Assembly: GCF_011765465.1 (NCBI RefSeq)
Contig: NZ_CP050265.1
Span: 1,736,001-1,800,000, forward strand
Source: Erythrobacter sp.
GTDB taxonomy: Bacteria; Pseudomonadota; Alphaproteobacteria; Sphingomonadales; Sphingomonadaceae
Direction of reading: 5' to 3'
DNA length: 64,000 nt
The position numbers and the translations under genes were made by a program. The notes beneath the pieces are model-generated. The model had not been told where the DNA came from. It worked only from the letters and a program-made list of their open reading frames with translations, and searched no databases. Each line of letters starts with the position of its first letter. Within the stretch, counting starts at the first letter, position 1. Shown piece by piece: positions 53,114-62,462 of this stretch.

Positions 53114-54295
53114 TCAGACATTGGTGAGGCCCATCGGCCGCTCGCCATAGATTTCGGCACAGGCGCGGATCGCGAAGCGATCGCTCATCCCGGCGATGAA
53201 ATCGGTGATGACGCGGCTGCGATATGGCTCGCGCTCGGGCAGGCGCTCCTGCCATTCGGCGGGCATCAGCGATGAATCCTGCGAATAGGCCGCGACCAGC
53301 CGCGCGACGACATCGCGTGCGCGTTCGGCGGCGGCGATCTGGTCGGGGTGGTAATAGAGCTTGTCGTACATGAACCGCTTGAGGCGGCGTTCGGCCTCGG
53401 CCATTTGCGGTGAGAACCCGGCGAGCTGGCGGCCCGCCGCGCGCACCTCGCCGACAGAGCCCACGTCCTTCACCTGTTCGCGCGTGTGGGCGATCACGTC
53501 GTTCACCATCAGCCCGATCTGGTCGCGCACCATCTCGCGCAGCAGCCGCTCGCGCGGGGCGTTCGGAAAGCGCTTCTCGACGCTGCGCCACTGCTGGCTG
53601 AGGAAATCGAGCTGCATCAGGTCGTCGAGATCGAGAAAGCCCGCGCGCAGCCCGTCGTCGATGTCGTGGTTGTCATAGGCAATGTCGTCCGACACCGCCG
53701 CGACCTGCGCCTCGAGCGAGGGCCAGGTCGAAAGGTCGAGCGGGAATGCCTCGTCGAGTTCGGCCAACGCCCAGTTCGGCGCGGTCACTGGGCCGTTGTG
53801 CTTGGCGAGCCCTTCGAGAAGATCCCAGGTGAGGTTCAGCCCCTCGTGCTCGGGATAGGGGCTTTCGATCCGCATCACCGTGCGCAGCGCCTGCGCATTG
53901 TGGCAGAATCCGCCATGGCGCAGCATGGCATCGGACAGCGCCGCCTCGCCCGCATGGCCGAAAGGCGGGTGGCCGAGATCATGCGCGAGGCACAACGCCT
54001 CGGTCAGATCCTCATCGAGGCCGAGCGCGCGCGCGATCACCCGGCCGATCTGCGCAACCTCGAGGCTGTGGGTGAGCCGGGTGCGATAGTGATCGCCTTC
54101 GGGCGCGATGAAGACCTGGGTCTTGGACTTGAGCCTGCGAAAGCTCATCGAATGGATGATCCGGTCGCGGTCGCGCTGGAAATCGGTGCGGGGCCCGCGC
54201 TGCTCGCCGCGCGGCTCGGCATCGCCGGGCCGGCCGGTCCATTCGCGCCCCCCATGGGCGTGCGGGTCGGCTGCATAGGGCGCGCGCGTCATCAC
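53114..54295 (-). CDS. dgt: Deoxyguanosinetriphosphate triphosphohydrolase-like protein
   Basis: A 393-residue HD-domain enzyme that removes triphosphate from dNTPs. Metal ligands are H76 (RLTHSLEV), H105-D106 (LAHDLGHPPFGH) and a later Asp in VSDDIAYDNHD. The opening RTDFQRDRDRIIHSMSFRRLKSKTQVF is typical of the alphaproteobacterial type. ATG codons at 54295 and 54292 are adjacent. It is the first gene of a dgt-SDR-ABA4-like unit. Confidence 0.92.
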   Translation of the reverse strand: MMTRAPYAADPHAHGGREWTGRPGDAEPRGEQRGPRTDFQRDRDRIIHSMSFRRLKSKTQVFIAPEGDHYRTRLTHSLEVAQIGRVIARALGLDEDLTEALCLAHDLGHPPFGHAGEAALSDAMLRHGGFCHNAQALRTVMRIESPYPEHEGLNLTWDLLEGLAKHNGPVTAPNWALAELDEAFPLDLSTWPSLEAQVAAVSDDIAYDNHDIDDGLRAGFLDLDDLMQLDFLSQQWRSVEKRFPNAPRERLLREMVRDQIGLMVNDVIAHTREQVKDVGSVGEVRAAGRQLAGFSPQMAEAERRLKRFMYDKLYYHPDQIAAAERARDVVARLVAAYSQDSSLMPAEWQERLPEREPYRSRVITDFIAGMSDRFAIRACAEIYGERPMGLTNV

Positions 54296-54592
54296 GCCGA
54301 CGCGCTTAGGTCAGCGCGCGGCGCGGCTCAACGGGAACAGATCGGCAACGCCGACCGGACGGGCTGGAAAAAGGGGGAAAGGGGCCACTCCCCGGGTGCA
54401 TTGGGGGGGAAGGAGAGCGGCCCCAAGAGCCTTGCGGCCCTGGGCCATCGGTGCGACCCGAAGACCCGGAACTTGTCGTTACGTTTGTATGACGAAGTTC
54501 TGCCGGCTCACGTAGGCCCGCCGCTGCACCCTTGCATCCCTTGCAATGGAGCATTGCGGCGGAACGTGTGGATTCATCGACCAGCCGCCGGG
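54296..54592. other. Intergenic region upstream of dgt
   Basis: Almost 300 bases between dgt and the racemase gene. GGGGCC near 54385 and GGCCCC near 54415 could form a long-loop hairpin, and a slightly AT-richer patch (about 54475-54500) may be promoter sequence for dgt. No coding sequence is supportable. Confidence 0.45.
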
Positions 54593-55303
54593 TCAGTCGA
54601 CAAGCTCCTGATCGAGCACCCAATCGGCGGCCGCCTCGCAGTGAATCCGGGTCGAATCGAACACGGGAAGGACATTGGCGTCGATGTCGACCACGAGGTT
54701 CAATTCGGTGCAGGCGAGCACGATCGCATCGGCCCCTTCCTGCGATTTCGCGGTGATCATGGTCTTCATCTCGCGCTGCGCGTCGCGGCTGACCTTGCCC
54801 ACCATCAGCTCGTCATAGATGATCCGGTCGAGCGTCTCGACATTGTTCATGTTCGGCGGCAGCAGGTCGATCCCGTGCGCCACGAGCCGCTTGCGATAGA
54901 AACTTTCGGTCATCACGTTGCGCGTCCCGATCAGTGCGGCGCTCTTGTGGCCCGACCGCTTGAGCGTACGGCCGACATAGTCTGCGATGTGCAGGATCGG
55001 GATGTCGACCGCGCCGGCGACGTCGTCATAGACCTTGTGCATCGAATTCGCGCCGATGATCAGCCCCTCGGCCCCGGCCTGCTCGAGACGCCTGGCACTC
55101 TCCGCGAGCACTTCTGCCGCGCGTTTCCAGTCCTGCTCTTCGCGCAGGGCATAGAGCTGGGCGAAATCGAGACTTTCGATCAACAGCGGCGCGCTCGCCA
55201 TGGGGGCTGCGCGTTTCTGAACGATGCGGTTGATGCGATCGTAATAGATGCCGGTCGACACCCAGCTCATCCCGCCGATCAATCCGAGTTTGCGCAGTGC
55301 CAT
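54593..55303 (-). CDS. Aspartate/glutamate racemase family protein
   Basis: A 236-residue two-domain racemase of the YgeA type. LGLIGGMSW opens the fold and ACTELNLV carries the second catalytic Cys. The first catalytic position, usually Cys or Thr before the MHK segment, appears to be Ser (IIGANSMHKV), so activity may be shifted or one-directional. The ATG at 55303 gives the standard N-terminus. D-amino acid production for envelope or signalling is possible. Confidence 0.85.
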   Translation of the reverse strand: MALRKLGLIGGMSWVSTGIYYDRINRIVQKRAAPMASAPLLIESLDFAQLYALREEQDWKRAAEVLAESARRLEQAGAEGLIIGANSMHKVYDDVAGAVDIPILHIADYVGRTLKRSGHKSAALIGTRNVMTESFYRKRLVAHGIDLLPPNMNNVETLDRIIYDELMVGKVSRDAQREMKTMITAKSQEGADAIVLACTELNLVVDIDANVLPVFDSTRIHCEAAADWVLDQELVD

Positions 55304-55381
55304 GCCGATATTCCGTCTGTCCTTCCCCGTTCGTGTAGCGAGGAAGCGCAAGGACAGTCCATAGCATGCGTTTAGACGAGC

Positions 55382-56386
55382 CTATTTCGCGGCTTGCGTA
55401 GTAAATTGACGGTTTGCGAGCCACTCGCGGACATCCGCGAGGCTGCGCTCGGGCACCTCCTTCTGCGGCAGGTGGCCGACTTCCTCATACACGACGAACG
55501 TGCTTTGCGGCATGACCCGGTCGAGCCAGCGTCCCGCAGCGAGCGGGATAAGGCGATCCTCGGCGCCCCAGATGATCAGCGTCGGCGCGGCTATTCCGGC
55601 GATCTCCTCCTTACTCAGCGGGTCGTACTCGCCCGAAAAGCGCTGCAGCGTCGCGCGGCGATTGCCGGGATAGCGCAGCAGTTCCCAGTAGCGGTCGATC
55701 AGTTCCTCGGTGACGACCGACTTGACCGAGACGCTCTGCTCGAGGCTGCTTTCGATGAGCGAGCGCGGCGTGACCTGTTCGACGATCCGGTTGATTCCCG
55801 GCATCTGCGCTATGGCGAAACCGATATTGCCGCCGCCGTCGTCGTCCTGCCCTTTCTCGCCTTCCTGCTCGATTGCCTCGCGCAGCATCGGCCCGCCGCT
55901 CGCATCGACGAGGACGAGGCCGAGCACCCGCTCGGGATGGGCCGAGGCGTAGGCGAGCGCGTGCTTGCCGCCCATCGAGTTGCCGCCGATGACGAACGCT
56001 TCGAGGCCGAGCGCGTCGGCGACCTCGCCGATGTCGGCGGTGTAGTTGGCGCGACCATAATCGGCCTGAGGGTCCGGCCCGGTCAGCCCGTGGCCGACCT
56101 GGTCGAAGCGGATCACGCGATAGGTGTCCTCCAGCCCGGTCGCCCATTCGTCCCAGGTGTGGAGATCCGAATTGGAGCCATGAAGGAGCACGATCGGCAA
56201 GCCGTCGCGCGGGCCGGTGTCGCGCAGGTGGACGACCGCGCCATCTCCGATCTCGACGAACTGCGAGGGCGCGCCACCATATTTCGCGCGCATCGCCTCC
56301 GCGTCCGTGTCGGGCGTGCGAAAGATGAGGAACAGGACGACCAGCGCCGCGACCAGCGCTAGCCCTGCACGAAGCACCCATTTCAT
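55382..56386 (-). CDS. Alpha/beta hydrolase with N-terminal membrane anchor
   Basis: A 334-residue protein. One hydrophobic helix (about residues 5-23) anchors it or acts as an uncleaved signal. The hydrolase domain has HGSNSDLHTW, FDQVGHGLTG and nucleophile elbow GGNSMGGKHA with Ser. The late GAEDRLIP Asp and EEVGHLPQKE His complete the triad. Substrate unknown. The ATG overlaps the end of the dihaem cytochrome gene, so it belongs to the same unit as the cytochrome and beta-helix genes. Confidence 0.88.
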   Translation of the reverse strand: MKWVLRAGLALVAALVVLFLIFRTPDTDAEAMRAKYGGAPSQFVEIGDGAVVHLRDTGPRDGLPIVLLHGSNSDLHTWDEWATGLEDTYRVIRFDQVGHGLTGPDPQADYGRANYTADIGEVADALGLEAFVIGGNSMGGKHALAYASAHPERVLGLVLVDASGGPMLREAIEQEGEKGQDDDGGGNIGFAIAQMPGINRIVEQVTPRSLIESSLEQSVSVKSVVTEELIDRYWELLRYPGNRRATLQRFSGEYDPLSKEEIAGIAAPTLIIWGAEDRLIPLAAGRWLDRVMPQSTFVVYEEVGHLPQKEVPERSLADVREWLANRQFTTQAAK

Positions 56387-57395
56387 TGGTGAGGCATCTC
56401 CGAAATCCAGCGCCGCACGACAGCGACGCCGTCATGATCGACGGTTTCCTTGCCGAGCTCGGGCATGGCGATGCCGGGCTCTGCCGATTGCATCCGGTAG
56501 GCGAGGATCGAGGCGTCGGGATCGCCCGGAGCGATGCTGACGAGGAGCCCGCCCGCGCCGCGCCCGGCGGCGACCGGCGGCTTGCCGATGCCGATCGCGT
56601 GCGGGTCGTCCTGTTCCCAGCGCAGGTCGAGCCCGGAATTGGACGCCGCCCCGCCCAGCTGGTGGCAATGGGCGCAATTGACATCGAGATAGGCCCGCGC
56701 GAGCGCCGCAGTCTCTCCCTCGCCCGCGCTCCAATCGGGCAGGGTATCGAAACTTTCCGGCATGGCGGTGAGCAGTCCGGCGCGCTCCATGTCGGTGAGC
56801 CATTCGGCCGACAGGTTGCGCGCCTTGGGCCCGATGGGGATGACCTCGCCGTCCTTCGAATGGCACGACTTGCACTGGTTCTTGTTAGGGATGCGGTAGC
56901 TGATTTCCTCGCCCGCCGGCGTGGTTATCGGCAGCCTCGCCCCGGCGAGAGCGAGCGCCGCGTCGGTCTGCTCATCGTTCCAGCGATAGGGCAGCGCGAC
57001 CCAGCCTTCGGCCCGGTGCAGCAGGACGCGGGTTTCGATCAGGCGGCGCTCGGCCCCCTCCCCGAATGCGAAGGTCTTGATAATCGCGGAACCGACGGGA
57101 AAGCGCAGCAGGCCCTCTCCGTCCGGCTCCAGCGGCGCGCCTTGCGGCACATAGACGAAGCGCAGCTTGTCCGCCCCGTCCGACCAGAGCGGTGTGTTGA
57201 GCGCGTATCCGGCGACCCGGGGGCAGGCACCTGCGCGACGGGATCGGCGAAAAAGCCGTATTCGGACAGCGCGCGCGGCATCCCTTCCATCACGGCGGCA
57301 TCGTTCACGCCCGCAGGGGCAGGCGCGGCGGAATGACCGACCGCCCCCGCCAGCGCGAGCGTCGCCGCCGCAAGAAGGGCTGCGCCGCGCCTCAC
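56383..57395 (-). pseudogene. SO2930-type dihaem c-type cytochrome, frameshifted
   Basis: Two overlapping frames make one protein. The N-terminus starts at GTG 57395 (overlapping the previous stop) with a signal-like LLAAATLALAGAVGHSAA and EYGFFADPVAQVPAP; the rest, from GYALNTPLWSDGADKLRFVY, is one frame over. The break falls at a run of five G (57219-57223, plus strand); one extra base restores a 337-residue protein. Two haem sites are present, CKSCH and CAHCH. The family is periplasmic, adjacent to a beta-helix protein gene. It is either a genuine pseudogene, a phase-variable tract or a sequencing error. Confidence 0.82.
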
Positions 57396-58603
57396 TTGAG
57401 CCGCGCTTCCAGTTCGGCAGGCGCACCAATGTCGCCCATGTCCCACGGCGAGGTGTAGGCCGGCGCCGCGAAGGGCGCGGGACTGGCCTCGGCAAGCGGC
57501 TGGCCCTGCCGCGACAGGCCGAGCGACCAGCCGCGAATGTCGGGATGGGTGGCAAGCGGGTGGACATCAGGACTGCCCGGATCGGCAAGCCCGTCGGTAA
57601 CCAGCGGGGGCAGCGTCCCGCCGAACGCCGCGAGCAGCATCTCGCCGCCCGGAAGGTCGGGATCTCTCGCGCCCGCATCGACCGTGTTGTCCGCGATCAC
57701 GACCTCGCGCGGATAGGGATTGTAGCGCGCATCGTCGAAGGCTTGCGTATAGGCGATCACCATGAAGGGCGCGGTGGGATTGTCCATCACCACGTTGTCC
57801 TCGACCCAGACCTTCTCGTTCGCCATCACCATGATGCCCGTGCCGCGCGGCACGCCGCCCACGATATTGCCGGGAGGCGCGAAATTGGGCGTGTTGTTGC
57901 CCGAGACGAGGTTGTTCTTCACCAGCACGTTGCCCCCGCCCATCACCGGCAAGCCCGGCAAGTCGAAGACGAGGATGCCGCCGGTGTTGCGGGTGACGTA
58001 GTTGTCGGTGACGATCGCATCGCGGCTGTTCTCGATCTCGATCCCTGCGACGTTGTCGGTCGCGATGGAATTGCGCACCGTGATCTTTGTCGATTGGCCG
58101 ACATAGATCCCCGCATCCGACGCGCCGGAGACTTCCGAATGGCTGACGAGCACCCCGGTGCTTTCGACCGGATAGATGCCGTAGGCGCCGTTCTCCGGCT
58201 TCGGCCCGCCGGTCCAGGTCACGCGGATGCGGTGATAGACGATGTTGTCCGCGCCCTTCGACTTGATCCCGTCGCCCTTGGGGTTCTCGAGCGCGAAATC
58301 GCGCAGGGTCACGCCGTCGCTGGTGACGAGCAGACCCTCGCCCGCGCCTTGCTGGGTCGTGAAGTCGAGCACGCTCTGCGCCGGCCCGGCCCCGCGCACG
58401 GTGACACCATCGACATCGAGGCTGAGCCCGTCGGTGAGCGTGTAGCGCCCCGCTTCGAGCACGATCTCGTCGCCCGGTTCGGCCAGGATGAGCGCTTCCT
58501 GCAGCCGCTCCTGCGCGCCCTCTCCCGGCGCGATCACATGGGTTTCGGCGGCAAGCGGGGCGGCACCTGCCAGCAGCAGCGCGCCAAGGGCAAATCTGGT
58601 CAT
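57392..58603 (-). CDS. Secreted parallel beta-helix protein
   Basis: A 403-residue protein with a signal peptide (MTRFALGALLLAGAAPLAA) and repeated right-handed beta-helix coils, such as DGIKSKGADNIVYHRIRV, ASDAGIYVGQSTKITVRNS and VAGIEIENSRDAIVTDNYVTRN. It resembles NosD/TIGR03805-type proteins, found next to SO2930-type dihaem cytochromes as here (GTGA overlap). Probably periplasmic or surface-exposed; the ligand is unknown. Confidence 0.85.
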   Translation of the reverse strand: MTRFALGALLLAGAAPLAAETHVIAPGEGAQERLQEALILAEPGDEIVLEAGRYTLTDGLSLDVDGVTVRGAGPAQSVLDFTTQQGAGEGLLVTSDGVTLRDFALENPKGDGIKSKGADNIVYHRIRVTWTGGPKPENGAYGIYPVESTGVLVSHSEVSGASDAGIYVGQSTKITVRNSIATDNVAGIEIENSRDAIVTDNYVTRNTGGILVFDLPGLPVMGGGNVLVKNNLVSGNNTPNFAPPGNIVGGVPRGTGIMVMANEKVWVEDNVVMDNPTAPFMVIAYTQAFDDARYNPYPREVVIADNTVDAGARDPDLPGGEMLLAAFGGTLPPLVTDGLADPGSPDVHPLATHPDIRGWSLGLSRQGQPLAEASPAPFAAPAYTSPWDMGDIGAPAELEARLK

Positions 58604-58662
58604 CGTCTCTCTCCCTCCAGTCCGCGCACTCTGGCCCATGAAAGGGAGCGATGACAAGGGTT

Positions 58663-60159
58663 TCACGTGCCCGAGGTCGCCGCTTCGAGCCCCTTCAGCG
58701 AAAGCAGACGACCCGGCGCGAAGGCGAGCGACTTGCGAAACGCGTCCGCGGCTTCGGCCTTGCGCCCCGACGCCAGCAATTCCTCGCCGAGCAGTTCCCA
58801 GCTCGGCTTGGGCATGGCGGGCGGACCGAACACGGTCGGAAGCGCGGATTCCGCCTCGGCGGCGGCGCGCAGGGCCGCAAGGCCGTCCTTCTTGTCTCCC
58901 GCGGCGAGCAGCGCGAGCGCCTCGACCTGTGCGATCGCGCGTTCGACCCATGGCATCGTGGTGCGATCATCGGGCGCCATGCGTGCAAGCAGGCCGGGAA
59001 CGGCCTCGGCATCGGCCCGCATTTCGGCAAGCGCGGCTTCGACAGCTTGCGGATCGTCGCGGCCCCGCAGCGCTTCGACATGGGTGAGAGTAAGCCGCGG
59101 CAGAAGAAAGGCGCGTGCCTCCTCGCCCAGAGGCTCGGGCCATTCGCCGGCATCGACCGCCTGCCACGCGGCCATCACGCTGTAGCTCCTGACCGGGCCG
59201 TAGGAAGGCTCGTCCGTGTCGGCGGCAGCGCGGCAGGCCGCCACGCGCTCGCTCGCGTCCTTGCCCTGCTGGAGCAGCGCATAGACCAGCCATTCGTTGT
59301 AGTGCCCGCAATCGGCCGGCGCGCGCCCCGCTGCGATGCGCTGGCGATCGACCACCGCATCCGCCTTGATGTTGGCCGCTTCCGACGCCTCCCAGTCGGC
59401 GAGCGCGTGGAAGATGTGGCTTATCATGTGCTGCGCGTGGCCCGCATCGGGCGCGACGGTGGCGTAACGCTCGGCCATGCGTTCGCCGAGCGGGGCGTGG
59501 ACCGGGTCGTCGTAGGAATGAATGAGGTAGTGCAGGATGCCCGGGTGCTGCTCGTGCGTCATGAAGCCCAGTTCGAGGATGCCCGCCGCTTCCATGTAGA
59601 TCGGCACCTGCCGCCCGCCATGCGAGGAGCCGAGCACGGCAAGTCCGGTAAAGGCGCGCACGTCGATGTCGTCGGGCCAGCGTTCAAGCATCGCGCGCAT
59701 CTTTGCGAGATAGGCGAGGTCGCGCTCCTCCTTGGTCCCCTCCTCGGCATAGAGCGTCTCGATCGCGTCCAGCCATGCCGCCTCGCGCGCGTTCGCGGCC
59801 TTGGCAGCACGGTCGGCGGCGGTGGGTGCGAGCCGGGCGAGGATCCCGCGCGCGGCCTCGCGGTCCTGCTCCTCCCACAGCGGGTGATTGTAGGTCATCG
59901 CCTCGCCCCAATAGGCCATGGCAAAGTCAGGGTCGGCCTCCTGTGCTGAGCGGAAGGCGGCGGCGGCGCGGGAATATTCGAAATTGTGCAGCAGCGCGAG
60001 GCCGCGCAGGAACTGCGCCTCGGCCGCTTCGCTCGCCTCGGTGTCGAAGACCATGAATTCGGTTCCGACCCGCTCGCCCGCGGTATCGGCATTTTGCGCG
60101 TGGAGAGCCCCCGGCACGGCAAAGGCGAGCAAGGCGGCGGCGAGCGAAAGTCTGGTCAT
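58663..60159 (-). CDS. Exported TPR-repeat protein
   Basis: A 498-residue protein with a cleavable signal (MTRLSLAAALLAFAVPGALHAQ). TPR-like helices are visible near the N-terminus (FLRGLALLHNFEYSRAAAAFRSAQEADPDFAMAYWGEA) and C-terminus (SWELLGEELLASGRKAEAADAFRKSLAFAPGR). The middle contains HPGILHYLIHSYDDPVHAPLGERMA and HMISHIFHALADW, His-rich segments conserved in this group. It probably acts in periplasmic protein assembly; function unknown. Confidence 0.8.
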   Translation of the reverse strand: MTRLSLAAALLAFAVPGALHAQNADTAGERVGTEFMVFDTEASEAAEAQFLRGLALLHNFEYSRAAAAFRSAQEADPDFAMAYWGEAMTYNHPLWEEQDREAARGILARLAPTAADRAAKAANAREAAWLDAIETLYAEEGTKEERDLAYLAKMRAMLERWPDDIDVRAFTGLAVLGSSHGGRQVPIYMEAAGILELGFMTHEQHPGILHYLIHSYDDPVHAPLGERMAERYATVAPDAGHAQHMISHIFHALADWEASEAANIKADAVVDRQRIAAGRAPADCGHYNEWLVYALLQQGKDASERVAACRAAADTDEPSYGPVRSYSVMAAWQAVDAGEWPEPLGEEARAFLLPRLTLTHVEALRGRDDPQAVEAALAEMRADAEAVPGLLARMAPDDRTTMPWVERAIAQVEALALLAAGDKKDGLAALRAAAEAESALPTVFGPPAMPKPSWELLGEELLASGRKAEAADAFRKSLAFAPGRLLSLKGLEAATSGT

Positions 60160-60212
60160 GAAAGTCCTCCCTTGGCGGCAGTCTGCGCAAGGGACAGGGG
60201 CAAGGCAAGCGT

Positions 60213-60620
60213 TCAGAAGCGTTCGCGCAGCAATTCCACCCCGCAGCCCGCCGCCGAGGTCGCGAGCGCTTCGACCGCAGCGGGATCGTCCACGCGTCCG
60301 AGCCTGTCCAGCGCCTCGCGCACGGAGCTCGGGACGGCGGCTTCCCCTTCCTGCGGGGCGAGGCGTTCGAGGCGGCGCAATTGCGCGATCGTCAGACGAT
60401 CGACGAGGCGTTCGCCCATGCACTCGGCCATCGGCGCGGGCATTCCATTGGCAACCAGCGCATCCTCGACCCGCTCGGCCGTCACCTGTTCGAGCAGGCC
60501 GTCCTCGCGCAGGACGAACCACGCGCCGAGAGCGATGAGGACGATGGCGATGAGGACGATGGCGAGGAGGATCGCAAGAAGCCGCAGCGGGCGCGCTCCC
60601 TGTCCTCCCTCGCTCGCCAC
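60213..60620 (-). CDS. Single-pass membrane protein, function unknown
   Basis: A 135-residue protein with one N-terminal helix (about residues 13-38, rich in Leu, Ile and Val) and a hydrophilic remainder with three Cys (C67, plus late ones near the end). It follows pntB by one base and may be co-transcribed. I do not recognise the family. Confidence 0.6.
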   Translation of the reverse strand: MASEGGQGARPLRLLAILLAIVLIAIVLIALGAWFVLREDGLLEQVTAERVEDALVANGMPAPMAECMGERLVDRLTIAQLRRLERLAPQEGEAAVPSSVREALDRLGRVDDPAAVEALATSAAGCGVELLRERF

Positions 60621-60621
60621 C

Positions 60622-62121
60622 TCAGTCGAGCGCCTTGACGATTTCCTCGACCATCTTCTTCGCGTCGGAAAGCAGCATGGTCGTCTGGTTCATGTAGAAC
60701 ACGTCGTTGTCGACCCCGGCATAGCCGACCCCGCCCATCGAACGCTTGATGAAGAAGACCTGCTTGGCCTTGTCGACGTCGAACACCGGCATCCCGTAGA
60801 TCGGCGAGGACTTGTCGGTCTTGGCCGCCGGGTTCACCACGTCGTTCGCGCCGATGATGAAGGCGACGTCGCAGCTGGCGAATTCGGAGTTGATGTCCTC
60901 CAGCTCGAAGACCTTGTCATAGTCGACGCTGGCTTCGGCGAGCAGCACGTTCATGTGGCCCGGCATCCGGCCCGCGACGGGGTGGATGGCGTATTTGACC
61001 TCGACGCCCTTCTCCTCGAGCAGTTCGGCCATTTCCCTGAGCGCGTGCTGCGCCTGCGCCACCGCCATGCCGTAGCCGGGGATGATGATGACCTTTTCCG
61101 CCTGTTCGAGCATGAAGGCGGCATCATCGGCGCTGCCCTGCTTGTAAGGACGCTGCTCGCGCGCCTCGCCGCCTGCGCCTCCGGCATCGTCCGCGCCGAA
61201 GCCGCCCGCGATGACCGAGATGAAGCTGCGGTTCATCGCGCGGCACATGATGTAGGACAGGATCGCGCCCGAGGAGCCGACCAGAGCGCCGGTGATGATC
61301 ATCGCCGTGTTGCCGAGCGTGAAGCCCATCGCCGCCGCGGCCCAGCCGGAATAGGAGTTCAGCATCGAGACGACGACCGGCATATCGGCCCCGCCGATGG
61401 GGATGATGAGAAGGAACCCGATCGCAAAGGCAAGGGCCGCGATCACCAGCACCATCCAGCCTTCGCCCGCTGCCCCTTGGGGCGACACGGCATAGAGCCC
61501 GATCAGCACGAGGATAGCGGCGAGCGTGCCGAGGTTGATGAGGTGGCGCGCCGGCAGCAGGATGGGCGAACCGCTCATCCGGCCCGACAGCTTGAGAAAG
61601 GCGATGACTGAACCGGAAAACGTGATCGCGCCGATCGCGATGCCGAGCCCCAGCTCGATCCGGCTCACCAGCAGGATCTGCTCTGCATCGTCGAGGATCC
61701 CGAACGCGCCCGGATTGAGCCACGCGGCGAAACCCACCAGGACGGCGGCCATGCCGACGAGGCTGTGAAAGCCCGCGACCAGTTCGGGCATCGCGGTCAT
61801 GGCGATGCGCCGCGCGATGATGAAGCCGATCACACCGCCGATGGCGATGGCGATGGCGATTTCGACGATATTGGCGATGTCGTGGGTGACAAGAGTGGTC
61901 GCCACGGCGATCACCATGCCGATCATGCCGTTGCGATTGCCCGCCCGGCTGGTCGAGGGATGCGAAAGCCCGCGCAGCGCCAGGATGAAGAACACGCCCG
62001 CGACAAGATAGGCGAGCGGAACCCAGGTCGGCACGCCTTCAGCGGCGGTCGCGGCGTGGGCGGGAGTGGCGAGCAGCGCAGTCAGCGCGGCGAGAGCGAA
62101 GGAGGGAAGCAGGCGGCCCAT
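60622..62121 (-). CDS. pntB: NAD(P) transhydrogenase subunit beta
   Basis: A 499-residue protein: nine or so membrane helices, then the NADP(H)-binding domain (dIII) with IIIPGYGMAVAQAQHALREM, HPVAGRMPGHMNVLLAEA and GANDVVNPAA, KRSMGGVGYAGVDN. It couples proton flow to hydride transfer from NADH to NADP+. The N-terminal segment (up to AHAA) looks like a signal or extra helix. It sits 2 bases after the short alpha-2 subunit. Confidence 0.96.
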   Translation of the reverse strand: MGRLLPSFALAALTALLATPAHAATAAEGVPTWVPLAYLVAGVFFILALRGLSHPSTSRAGNRNGMIGMVIAVATTLVTHDIANIVEIAIAIAIGGVIGFIIARRIAMTAMPELVAGFHSLVGMAAVLVGFAAWLNPGAFGILDDAEQILLVSRIELGLGIAIGAITFSGSVIAFLKLSGRMSGSPILLPARHLINLGTLAAILVLIGLYAVSPQGAAGEGWMVLVIAALAFAIGFLLIIPIGGADMPVVVSMLNSYSGWAAAAMGFTLGNTAMIITGALVGSSGAILSYIMCRAMNRSFISVIAGGFGADDAGGAGGEAREQRPYKQGSADDAAFMLEQAEKVIIIPGYGMAVAQAQHALREMAELLEEKGVEVKYAIHPVAGRMPGHMNVLLAEASVDYDKVFELEDINSEFASCDVAFIIGANDVVNPAAKTDKSSPIYGMPVFDVDKAKQVFFIKRSMGGVGYAGVDNDVFYMNQTTMLLSDAKKMVEEIVKALD

Positions 62122-62123
62122 GC

Positions 62124-62405
62124 TCACTTCTCCTTCTTCTTGTACATCGCGAGCATTCGCTCGGTCACGGCGAAGCCGCCGAAGATGTTGACGCTGGCGA
62201 GCACCACGCCCGCAAGGCCGAGATACTTGGCAACGTCGCTTCCCGCTTCTGCGGACGCGATCAGCGCGCCGACCACGATGACCGAGGAAATCGCATTGGT
62301 CACCGCCATTAGCGGCGTGTGCAGCGCCGGGGTGACCGACCACACCACGTAATAGCCGACGAAACACGCCAGCACGAAGATCGAGAGGATTGAGACGAAT
62401 TCCAT
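62124..62405 (-). CDS. NAD(P) transhydrogenase subunit alpha part 2
   Basis: A 93-residue, three-helix membrane subunit (PntAB). VGYYVVWSVTPALHTPLMAVTNAISSVIVVGAL and GGFAVTERMLAMYKKKEK are diagnostic. Splitting of PntA into two genes is standard in alphaproteobacteria and forms a three-subunit enzyme with the neighbours. Confidence 0.95.
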   Translation of the reverse strand: MEFVSILSIFVLACFVGYYVVWSVTPALHTPLMAVTNAISSVIVVGALIASAEAGSDVAKYLGLAGVVLASVNIFGGFAVTERMLAMYKKKEK

Positions 62406-62462
62406 TGCTTACCCCTGTCCGGCACCCGGCCCGCTGATGTCCTTGGTCGATGCGCCTCGGCG

